From the NCBI GenBank assembly GCA_964304625.1, contig OZ199838.1, forward strand, positions 4,960,001 to 5,024,000: a stretch of 64,000 nucleotides of DNA, given 5' to 3'. A program made the position numbers and the translations under genes. The notes beneath the pieces are model-generated. The model saw only the letters and a list, made by a program, of their open reading frames with translations. It was not told the origin of the DNA and searched no databases. The first letter of the stretch is position 1, and every line of letters begins with the position of its first letter. Shown here piece by piece: positions 35,510 through 48,400 of this stretch. The DNA is from Kudoa neothunni (Eukaryota > Cnidaria).

Positions 35510-35815
35510 ATTGGCTTGATCAAGATGCTAAGGACAGAAATTCCAGCTACTGCAACTGTTGAACGAATTTATTCATTAATGAACACAGAAAAAACAAAAC
35601 AAACTAAATAATTAGGGCTGAAATTGTAAAATGTAAACTTATCGCAAAGCAGTTGATCAGAAGAAATAATAATACGTGTTTGACGTCGCATCCAACAAAT
35701 AAACAAATACATGATATAAGCCAACGATACCTTGAGCGCTGGAAAAATAGATCAAGCTTCTTAATTGAGGGTTGTGAAGATAATGAAGGCAATTCAAGTG
35801 ATGGCAGTAATTAGA
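35510..35815 (+). pseudogene. Possible hAT transposase tail
   Basis: One frame reads MLRTEIPATATVERIYSLMN, similar to the conserved dimerisation motif of hAT transposases (small residues then E-R-x-F-S). Reading continues in another frame with AEIVKCKLIAKQL and ends in an acidic tail at TAG. At least one frame change. Too short to be certain; it is not in the same condition or frame pattern as the relic at 8.5 kb. Confidence 0.35.
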
Positions 35816-36456
35816 AAACGCGTTTAAAATAAAAATTTTTGTTATTTTAATAATATTATTGTGTTTCTCTGCGACCTTGGGTTTTTTCAGATAGTCTCAT
35901 TGGACTCTCTGATCTAATCGAACGTGAGTAAACATATCTCATATTTATTATATTATCCACATTCCTTCATAAATATTATCATATTATGACTTAAAACGTT
36001 TATTCCTGAGTTCGAAAAAGGACAAGTGTGTATACATCAAAAAATTTCCCGTTGTTAAATTGTCGAATGATTTCGTGGGATTATTTTCTTACAATATTGG
36101 CAGAAATTAATATCTTAAATATTAATCCATAGTATAATCTGTATTTTTTGAGTAGTCCCCATGCAAAAGCCATATTCATCATCGTCATAATGATGCTAAA
36201 ATGCTGAAAATGTTTACTCAATAATCCGGCCATTCCTCGATCTAATTATCAATAACAAGCCATTGAATAATTAAAAATAAACATTGATAGAAAAAAAACT
36301 AACACTAGGAAAATAAATTAATTTGTGTATTAGTTGAAGTATAAAAAGTTGTTTTCTGTCGAACGACCTGTATCGACGTAAGTAGTTGGTGAAATCGACG
36401 CCCGCATATCGAAATATTACGTCAAAGGTTGCGTTATACTTTGCAAAAATTAGCAA
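35816..36456. other. Upstream region of VPS13
   Basis: 640 bp of AT-rich DNA before the VPS13 start codon. No clear TATA or initiator can be asserted. No ORF supported. Confidence 0.4.
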
Positions 36457-39400
36457 ATGGTCTTTGAAGGACTTGTCTCCTCTTTATTGAACAAATATCT
36501 GGGAGAATTTGTCGAAAATTTAGACTCCTCCCAACTAAGCATAAGTATCTTTAGCGGTCGTGTTGAGCTGAATAATCTACGACTCAAAGCATCAGCCCTA
36601 GTACATTAAAATCAGTAGTTTTTGCTATAATAATTAAAACCGTTTTGAAGGACAGTTATGGATTACCGTTTAAAGTAAAAAGTGGTTTGCTTGGAAAACT
36701 GTTTCTAAATATTCCATGGCAATCACTTTACACCAGTGCAACCGAAGTTATAGTTGAAAATTTGTTTATAAACGCATATCTCGACACAGGTATTGGGTTT
36801 TATCTTTTTGTCAGCAGATGTTGGTCGATGGAGTAATTATAATGTTTAATTTGTTAGATATAAGTGCTGACACCCATGAAATACTCAAACAGAAGTTAAA
36901 AATGACCAACCTTGAAAACATGGAGTCAATGCTGTCACTCAAGTTGTTATCAAAAGCTTCAACCAAGGGTAGATTATAAATCCTTGGGAAATTTTTCGTT
37001 TTCCGCCCTCCATTCTCACATACACACATTTTTACTCAATATAACACTAATTATAGTTGATACAAATAAAGCATCGAATGAAAAATCTCAATCGTATGTC
37101 GAGAAAATCGGCGCACTTATTGTTCGAAATCTTTTAGTATGTTCCAAAATATGCGTTTCTAATATCCATTAATCATTCTTATGTTATATAAAGGTCACCC
37201 TCAAAAATATAAATATCATCTTCGAACAGAATGTATATTTTGTTCTCTTGATTTAATGAAAATTTGATATTAGGAGAGCGATGAATTATTTAAACCATTC
37301 TACTATGGAGTCCACTTGAAGTCATTAACAGCTCAGGTTTGTTAAATTTGTTATAACAACTATTTGTATTGTTATTCTAATTTGATCATCGTTTTGTTTT
37401 ATTGGGCTACAAATTAATTTTACACTCTACTTATAGACCACCGATCCATATTACAGACCCTGCTTTAGTAATGAAGTTACTCCCTTAATCTATAAGGTAA
37501 CATTGAATTAAATTCAATTATTTTTACTCTCTTTCACACAAAAAATTCTAGCTGATTAAACTCGATTCAACCAGTATGTATTGGTTGGCGGAAAAATGTG
37601 AATTTGATTATAGCAATATTAATGAAGTATTTTACGTGTATAACGGTAAAAAATCGTTTATTTTATCATAATTTAGTGTATTGGCAAGCTTTCAAAATTG
37701 GATTATAGTATTAATGATGTTGCGGAGTGAAATATTTTAAATTTTATATAGTACTGAAACTGGATGACATTTATTTGAAAGCTATCCTCAATACAGATCC
37801 CTCGTATAATTATCAAATACCTAGTGTATGATAATTTTAAATATGCTTATGTGTTGGATAATGGCGGAGTGATTTGTATTTGGTTATGTAGTTGGGTCTT
37901 ATTTTGCACCTTCAAACTATATCTATGGCATTCAATGCGGAAATGTTCACTTCTACTATCAATATGATCAACCACTACACAAACACCAAATTAAAAATCC
38001 TTTATTCTCAATATAAACCTGTTCACATGGTGAAAAATAAAGCCAGAACTTAGTAGAGCTTGTTATATGTTGTCGAAAATAATTGATTGAATATAGTTGG
38101 GAATATGCAGTGAATGTTATATTGAATCAATATGTTCGACCTAAAACACGTACTTGGAATTGGGCATACATCAAAAGCTACAGACAGAAAGCCAAAGATT
38201 ACCAAAATCTTTACCTCAAATTTCTTCGAAAAGACCCTGATTTTGCACCATCAATTCTCGAACCATATGAACAAGCGCTGAATTTGATGACCCTTTTTCT
38301 TTGTAGGCATGTAGCCAGATTAACTGTAGGAAAATTTGTCATCTAGTTCAGCTTCTACCTAATTTAATGTCTAGCTAAAAAAAGATATGAGCACTGCTTC
38401 GGAGGCTGCTAAGACCGAGAAACAACAAGCTGCTGCTTCCTCAACATCATGGTTTGGTCGTCTTTTCGGCCGAGCTCAACCTAAAGACTCCCTAACCGTC
38501 TCCAACAATCTTGATAGCAGCATGGAAGCTTATCTAGGTATGGTTGGGAAAGTAGTTTGCATTAAACTAAATTTTTTTTGTAGGGTTGACCGAAGAGCAA
38601 CAACAGGAACAACTTGACAAGCTGCTCGACGTAGTTGGACATGAGGTTGTAGATGAGTCAAAACTACCCCCAGAGTTTGTTAAACTATCTCTCTCTATTA
38701 TATTGGATGAGTTTGAATGGATCATCAAGAAAAATAGAATGTATTTCACCGATTTGATCTGCCAAATTATGGATGCATAATTAATTTAAATTAGTGACAC
38801 CTTGCTAGTTTTTAAAATCAAAACTCTCTCAACCAATTTCTCGGCATACGCTCATAAGTCCAAATCCATGAGGTAGGTTCACATTCATACTGTTAAATTT
38901 ATTTGTGAAATTTTTAAATTCAGATTCTCTACAACTGTATTTGATATGAATATTTCAGCGGTACGAAAATGTGGGTTCGAATTTGATTTCTTTAAAATCA
39001 TCGAACCAAATAAAGAACTCCTGTACGAGGATACCAGTAAAAGTCCCCTTATGAATATGATTTATTGTGCCTATCCCCCTAATCTGCCCGATATCGACCA
39101 TAAATTCAATATGGTCACAAAGAAATCTCAAGTCAATATCGATTTAGTATGTTATTTGCATTTGTATCGTAAATTTTTGCGGTAATCGCGAGAAAATTAT
39201 TTGGCACGGTAAATTTCTAATCTCGATAACACTTATTCCATAATCGTATAGTAGATTTAAATCTTTAGAATCTGCTATATTTAATAATTTACGATCTATA
39301 AGTGCGAGTCAAAAAGTTAAAAATAATGAAATAGATTCAAAATTAGGGACACTTGAATATTATTTACCGTGCCAGCAGCCACTTTCACTCTAATATCTTT

Positions 39401-42400
39401 AACGTTTAATCGCGGGATTTTTGTCGTATTATCCATATATCTTTTCAAATATCATTCTAATTGATTAATCTGAATAAATTAACAATAAAAAATAATACTC
39501 TCGATTTATTATTATTTATTTTTTTCTCGATTTAATTAATTTGCAATTAAATATTGATATAATCTTCATTTGAAAGCTTTTTCTGTTAATAATAATTGGC
39601 TAATTCATTTTATTAAATAATGGAAAGATTAAAAAGGTCAAAGTTTAAATATAGTTTAAAATATGGGATTTATCATTTCTCTTTTCTTCAACAATATTAG
39701 TAAACTTAAGTTATTAATTATTATTATTATTAATGTTATGTCTTTTGCAAGCTAAATTTTAATGTCGTTTATGCTTCTCCTTTCTGTTTTAATCGCAACA
39801 ACCCCTTCTAATTCTATGTGAATACAGCTGATTTTTTAATACATTACAGTTAATGATTTTTTCACTCGCCGTGCTTTTATAGACCACAAATAGAAAATTA
39901 TAATTAAAAGGTGACAAAAGAATTGAATTTTAAGTCTAAGTAAATTTTTTTTTCGATTTAACAATGAATTCTAGGTCTTTTAGTTAATAATTAATTTATT
40001 TATTTTAATTAATGCTATAAATCACTTACTATTTTATTCTTATTTGTATTGTTTGAGCCTAACAAAAATTCCAAATGATGCAATTGAATAATGATTCAAT
40101 TTTTTGAATATTTTCTAATAGGAATTTTATTGGTTAATTATTTAATTAGAATTTACTAGATAATTGGTTTCTTCATTTGTTTAATTCGAAAAATGCGAGT
40201 TGCATAATTATAGAATAACTTTACGGCCAAATTACTAATGAATAGCCTGTTTATTATTCATACAATAAGATCGCGCGAGTTATTCTTTAGTATCAAGCAA
40301 TGTTACAGTTGATTAATATTGACTGATTTAATTACTGTGCTCATTAATTAAAAAAATTCAAATGAATTAGCATTTGAATTGGGTTATCGGATAAGTAATC
40401 TGCTCGTGTTACAATGTGGCCAATTCAGGTTATTCTACCGTATCATGTAATTTTTCAGTTGAGTAACTATGAGATAAGTGCATTGTTTTCTTTTAATTAC
40501 TGTTATTCGTAGAGGTTACGCTTTCAGTTAAAATTTTATTTGATAATTGTTTAATGTTTTTGCGAAACTTTTGAGCTTTTCATGTTAGAGTCAATTATTT
40601 ACTCCAAATAATTATCATTCCTTATTTCATGGAACCACGTTGAATAATCCATGTTTCTATATTCTTTTATGTACATATTAATTTTTATAAACCACAATTT
40701 TATATTATTGTTTCTCTTTGAATTTTATCTATGTGTTTAAATGTTGTTTGAATTAAGTCGGTATTGTATTTTTGTCTGGGTAATGAAATCAATATTTATT
40801 CATTGTTTCTAATCTGCCCATTGTAGGCTGATAATAACGTAGTATTTTATTTAAAAAAATTTTATGGTTCAATTTTTAGTGAATAATTAGTCTGTAATCT
40901 TTAATTTACTTTTTTCGGATGAAAATCACTCAACAACATTATCTTAATACTTATTTTTGTATTCTCCTAACGGCGATAAGATTAAGCAGAGAGGTTTGTA
41001 GGTATTTTGATTGAGAGCGGTTGAGCATTTTTTCTCTATTTCGTATTGTAGGTAACTTTAAGCTTGATTTACTTGATGGCGAGCTTGTTTTAATATCATG
41101 ATTCATCCAATTTGCTCCACATACAGTTGGAATTATGAATTAAAGTGTACAAATAAAATCTTTGCATTTTTATTCTCACAGATTTCGCCATGATTTAACT
41201 ATTTCATTTATTACTATAATTTAAATAACGTGAACATTTGTTAGATTTTTCTAAATGAATGTGTGGATATAATCAACTCGCTGCCTACCATTGACCAATG
41301 GGAGGTGTTCAACGTAGGGGCTAGTAGCAGCCATTCGCTACCTGAAGGCCATTCTCCTCAAGGTAAATCTATCGCATATGAATTTTTTGCAAATTTCATA
41401 ATATATAACCAATAGATAACAGCCCATATTCGTTGGTTAAAAATGGCGCCGAAAAATATGATATTTCTGTTGACGCGTGTGTGTCGGCAGTACATATTTG
41501 TGACGATTTTGTGGTGGAGGGGAACGACGTTGTTGTGTTGAATTTGGGATATGTTTGTTTGTTGACCAAACCATCAGAAGCAATATCCAAATGCAAACAA
41601 TTTATTGATAACGACAATTTGATGAACCAACGAAAACTAATGCAACAATTTGACTTCAGTTTGACTAACGTGAGCATAAGATTGATCAACAACTCATCGA
41701 ATAGCAGTCAAGAGAAAAACTTGACCAATAATAACGATTTTGAGGATAGGTCAAATGTTCGTCAAAACCATCGAGATCATTCCTCCAATTATATTCTAGC
41801 GCCATTTACTATTGATTCAGAGATAAGCACGGCGTTGGACAATAACACAGCTGATCAAGTCTCACAATTAATGGTGCTTTCTCTAGTGAATAAAACGCGT
41901 GTTATGCTATCGACACCTAAAATTTTGGCTATCTACAAGTTGGTGGATAGCGTAATGTTGATTCTGCCAAAAATAAAAAGTAGTTCTTCGGCCGAAAACC
42001 TTGATGACAAGCTTGATGTTTTTGAGACAGCCGATGACGATGTAACTGCCTACAATACGTCAAATCTGGACGATTTTTTAAGCATTCAAACTCATTACTC
42101 TACGGCGGCAGCTTCGTCTACCAACAGTGCCACTAATTCTCGCAAAATTACCACCTCCAGATCTGAAATTTCTCTCGATTCCAAAAAATCACTTACCAGC
42201 AACAGGCGATCAATCGAAATGCATATTGTAGCTCCGGATCTAAACGTCACATTCATTTACGATGACTATCAACACCTACCCAACGATATCACTTTCACAT
42301 TCAGTGACAATAAAATTGAGTTTATTGGACAAACTCTTGATTACTCGTTAAATTTGAGCACCTATAAGGCAATTATTGAACATAACAGTCACAACAAGAG

Positions 42401-45400
42401 TAGCATTATTTTTAATGTTGATGATGGATTATTGTTGAACTATTGTTTTTGCTTGTTACCATGGATCGTGAAACAAGCATACAATAATGGCGATATCACC
42501 CAAAAACAACTAAAAAAAGCTCAGTCAGTATACGAAGAATTTTACGAATCTATAGAACACAATGTGAGCATACGATGGGGCACATTGAATTTTGTGTGTT
42601 GCTATGAGGTGATTCAGTCGGTTCGAAGTGGGTTTAAATTGTTGGCTAAATCTCTAAAACGGAGGTCACTCGATGACGGCAGCAATAATGCCACCTCATC
42701 TACTGCAGCACCCGAATACACACTTCCGGATTTGTCAAGTGTGGTAGCCGCTCAAGTGTCCGAATTGGTAGCGAACGATGTCACCAAAAATTTTGATTTT
42801 TCTAAAAAAATGGCCATATTGAATATCTACGTTGAGAGTGTGTCACTCGTTCTGAGTTATGCACATCATGACATTTCACACATCATCTTCAAGCAATGGT
42901 TCTGTGATGCTTGTCTCTTTGCCAACAATGACGTACGAGTCAGCTGCATTTTAGACGATCTCTCTGTGTGGGATCTCAGCTATGATCACACCAAGTTCAA
43001 ACAAATTGTCAGCGTTGAAGGTGGTAAATTGTTCAATTTGAAGTTCTTCTTGGATAATGAAAAGTTCCAAAACAGTATTCCTCCAGCCGCCATTGTGGAC
43101 CTTAAAGTTGCCCAATTAACAATGATTTTCATCTACAGATTCATTAACAATATAGTTGAATGGTCAAATTGTTTAGTACAGAAAAATAATCTGATCAGCG
43201 CTACCGAACAAGCTATTTCCGATTTTACCAATATCGCCAAAAAACAAGTTACCGTAAAACATACCTTTGTTCAACTGAATGTGGATATTGGTGCACCGAT
43301 TTTTGTGATACCCTTCAAATCAAATAAACCTGGTGTTGTTATTGCCGATTTTGGGCATGTGTATATTCACAATACTTTTGTCAATGATACCACTAATGTG
43401 AATGTTGTCTCCTACGACAAATACACCATCGTTCTCGAACAAATAAATATCAGTCGAGCCATTTATGATCAACTCACCTCCACCAAACAAAATATCCTGG
43501 ACCCTCTGGATATTTCGTTGACGTTGATTCGACATTTGAATGACCAGTCACTAAGGATTTCCATCAATATAGTGAATGAGCTAATCAATTTCGCATTGTC
43601 TCCTCAAGATTTTCTTGCATTGGTGCGTTTGTTCGTCGAAAATTTTAGCGAGCCTTCTTTTCTATCCTCCACCACGGTTCCATCCATTGGATCGGCTGTA
43701 GTAGGTGCTACAAGCTCACCCAGGGAATCTACCGATCAAAATGACAACAGTTTTTTGCTTGAGGATAATCCTTACCTACCTCACCAACATCTAAGCTCAT
43801 CAAGATCTACAAATAAAGCATCAACCAGATCCAAAAACGATTCAATCTTAGTGTCTGCGGATATTATTTTCAACAAAGTTAATGTTTCTCTGTTCAAAAT
43901 TGGATCAGATGATGACACATCCAACTATTCGGAGCGTGTGGTGAAACGAAGCTCCGAATCTATTTTTGCTAAATTGAATGCTATTGATTTCAAGTTTAAT
44001 TTGGATTATAACAATGATGGTCATATGATGGTGGTTGTTGAACTTCCTCAGTTTACGGTTTTCGATATGAGGCCATCTACTCCGCAGGTTCGTCAGCGTG
44101 TCATCTTCTCAAATAGTCATGATGTTAGTGATGCTGCCGCCACCGCTGTTCAAAGCCAAGTGTTTGTTAAATATTATCAGCAACCATCTGGCACTTGCTC
44201 TGTTGATCTTAAAGTTAATGATATCACTTTGTTTTTAAATGCCAGCTATCTAAAGTCCCTTTACGATTCATACATCACACCATTGTTGGGTGCGTCTGAC
44301 CATGATAACAAAACAAATAATAACGCCAATGCTGATGGCGCGATTGATGGCAATGATGCATCAACCAATGCACTACCAGTCGGTATGGATATTGTTACTG
44401 AAGTTGTTGATGATGTTGAACATGCTTCTGATTTTGATACCGACGAAGCTGAAACGCTAGATATTGCTGATCCAGTCACCACATCGACTGCCAAAAACAA
44501 TTTAATCTCACCTAAAATTTCCTGTTCGATTGATGTGAAATCTTCCCGTGTCATTATATGTGCTACCGATACCACCGAGCATGCATTGTTTGCTCAAATG
44601 ATCGGCAATTTTAACTACGAGTGGGTTAACACCAAAACCTCGATGCAAATCAAAGTTTCTACTCTTTCGCTGGATTGCGCGAAATTTTCTGGCTGTTGGC
44701 GATCCGACACCAACTACTGCCAAGCCGTACGACTAAAAAAATGCTTTTTTAGCGTGGATTATGACAAAGAGTTGATTACAAATGCGGTTATTGACATTCA
44801 ATCGCTATTGGCCAATTTGGCGCCACCAACGCTTATGGCTATTCTCTCTATCAAAGACACGCTCATGCCTCGATCTATCGGATTGGACGAGGATAAAACG
44901 TTCGCTTCTTCATCTACCACCGTTGACGTTGAACCACATAGTTCATCCACCCTCAAAGAAGGTCGACCAGTCACACGTTCCAGTTATTCGATAGAAAATC
45001 TGGATTTCGTACAGCTGTGGTCTCCACAACCTATCAAATCCGATTGCTGCTGGTATTTGCGTGATATACCCTTCGATGAGCTGGTTGTTGGAACTACAGC
45101 ATGGGTACGGTTGGCTGATTCCACATATAGTGAGCTTATTCTCACCAAAATTACGCTGAACATACTACATTTCCAGTCGTTGGATACACTTACATCTATG
45201 ACCCACCCTAAAGAAGATGCATTGGCTGTAATACCCAGTCCTTTGCTCCAAAAGCCAACACTCTCACATGCAGATATTCCTATTGGAAGTTTGGTGTTGG
45301 TCGAATTGAAAAAATCAGTCAAAAACAACGAACAGCTCTTTTCCAGAGCTCTCGGTGAAATTACTAACGTTCAATTATTAAACAACAAAATTCTTAAAAT

Positions 45401-48400
45401 ACAAGTGTTTGTATACGTCCGAGATTCTCGTATATGGTTTTCACAAGATCAAATATATTTGATTCCAAAAAAATTTATCCGACCCTATCCTGGCATCTAT
45501 ACCCCCTTGTATGTTCGATGTGCTGATGGAAGGTACAGAATGGGATCAATTAGATCCATCTTTAAACAAAATATATCCTTTGCTATCTGCAGTGACATCC
45601 ATAGAAAGTCATTTGCATATATCACGGACACCGCTGCTTGGGCATATCCTTGGAAGAAGGTTAAGTGTATTGTTGGTTCGACCAATGCATCCAAACGCGA
45701 TCTGTCCATTCAGTCGTTGATCAATAATGTGATTTTGGTTTTGATTTCCCTTGAAGGAGACTTTTCGGTGTACGAACCTATTTATGTGGTATCGGTGGCC
45801 AACTTTCCTATGGCTAAGGTGCGCCGTATATTGACTGGCCAAATAGAAACGATCGATATTTCTGAGTGTGTTCTGGTGGACAAACAACATGGAACGAAAT
45901 TTGGCTTGGGAAGTAGATGGTTGATTCATTCGGAGGAAGATCATCTCGAGGAGTACATACTTAACAAAAAAATCAAACAAACACTCACATTTACCCGAGC
46001 CAATGCTGCTGAAATTAAACTGTTCAATATTTTCATGAAAAATTTATTTTTGATTGATTCCGAAGTAACTGAAGACTCCATCGATTACAACAACGATGTG
46101 TATGTGGTTGAAAATCCTGAGGTTGGTATGTATACGCGTGGAAAAATTGTCAAAAAGAGTTATTGGTTAAATTTCCCAGAGTATAAAATTAAACTTTTTG
46201 ATGGTCGGTACTTGGTACGTTGTCCACTTCGTAATATACGCCAACGTTCGACTCAACGTCTGACCAGTTCCAGATCGATGCGAAGTCACTCCGTTCGACC
46301 CCACTCGATGTCTACTGCTTCTGACGATAAGTACGGTGACAAAATTCCAAAATTATCAATAAAAATATCCACAATGAACTTTGTGATTGAAGGTATGATC
46401 AATAAGAAGATTGTTCCATTGCTGCATTTGGGCTCTTCGGTGCATGGATCAGCCTACAATATTAACAGCAAAAATTACAACGCACAGCTGAGATTTTCCG
46501 CAGTGGCATCCTACTTCAACAGCAAGTGCGGTGAATGGGAACCTCTTATCGAACGTCTTGAACGTGATGGTACGCTCTATCCATGGACATGCCTAATCGA
46601 ATATAACACCACTGGTGAATTACATAATGATGATTATGATAACTATTACAATTCATCACGCGCCGACGTGCTTACAGCTGCTGGTGATAATGATTCAAAG
46701 ATACATAGTAAAGATGTTACTCCATCTTTTAGTGATCACTCTTTGAAACCTCCGTTGCTACATGACGAAAACTCCTCATTACTATCAAAAAATTACAATC
46801 CACCCCCCTCATCCAATGATAGTGAAAATTGTGAACGATATTTCATATTGAAATCGTCACAGAGACTTGAATTCACTATCACCAATAAAACCATTGAAAC
46901 TCTTCAACTTGCTAATTACGTGTTTTACGGCGAAAATGTTCTTATGGATGAGTATAGTTTTCTGAGAAACAATTTTGTGATAATCAACAGTTTGGGAGTT
47001 GCTGTGAAGGTGGTTCCTAATGGGTTCTTCACAGCTGTCGGCCAACAACACATTGTTCAAGATACACTGGAGTTGTATCCTGTTCATCCGTATATGTTTG
47101 ATCAAAAATTGAGCAATTACGTAGTTCCCCAACTTAGCATTTATGTTCCTGGGTTTAAACCGCTGGAATCTGTCTCCATTGTTAGCAACAACTCTTTTCA
47201 ATTAATGTTGTATCCGATAGCTGATCACCAACAACCCGATTCACAGTCCAACAACAATAGAATATTTCCATCTATTGTGCTGGATATTAAATCGGAAAAG
47301 GGAAGCAAAATTATTCGATTAAAATCCATTCTTAGAATACACAACATGCTTAACCATTCGTTACAATTTCGCTTATATGAGGATAAAGAAAAATTTTTAG
47401 ATGAACGTTCAGCCAAAACAGACACGTCCCATGATGAATTACGTTTGAAGAGTAACAGTTCGGATTGTTGTGCATTCACCCAACTTAACACAAACTCATA
47501 TATCACTTTATTACCCGCTTTCTCAACGAGCAAAATTCGTATTTCATTTCAAAAGTTGGCCGATCATTACAAACAAATGATTTCCTGTTTGGCGATGACC
47601 TTTGAGAAAGGGAATAACTTTTACATTATGCTCAAGTTGGAAGAGGACAGCGAACCAAGAACTGCTCGAAGTGTTACTCGCATAAATAAGACTCCTATTA
47701 GACCACTTTTATTGCGTATACTGCCGCCGATAATGGTTTACAATCACATCCCATTCATGGTCATTCTAAGTTTTGTACCTGATTTCTCATTCCCTATCAC
47801 GGTGAGTGATGTCGCTTCCGTCTACAATCTTGATCTTAATCAAAATAATCAAACACTATACATAAAAGTTTGTGGTTATTTGTCTTCTAATTGGAATGGT
47901 AAAATTGTTCTCAACAACTCAAATCGTAACAAATGCTCAAATGTTGTGTTTGAGATGGAATCCAACAATAAACCCGCCACCCCATCTCCAGGTCCTTTCA
48001 AATTCTACAAGACAACTGAACAACTCAAACTCAATCTTAAATTTGATATTAAATTTCCTAGCAATATTGTAATTAATATCTACTCACCTGTCTATGTGAT
48101 TAACAATTGCTCCGTGCCGATTAAATTGAGGATATCAAGATTGGCCGAAAGTTGGATTTTTGAGATACCCGCAAACAATTTGTTCCTCATCAAATATGAA
48201 AGTAAAGATTATAAAGCATCTATTAAATTTGGTGATTCGCAATGGTCGAAAGAATTCTCACTAAATGCCGTAGGAAATAGAGCCACTTTAACCTGTGTAA
48301 ATAAAGCAAACACTTGTGAATATAAAGTTTCAATGAAAATAACCACTTCAGATTACTTCGCCACAAAGTGCATCAAGCTGAAACCATTCTATCTGCTGCA

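Noticed and set aside
37652-37735. An extra VPS13 exon between 37652 and 37735
   Set aside because: The candidate frames after the TTTAG at 37675 meet stops and do not align with VPS13; joining 37645 to 37752 is in phase.
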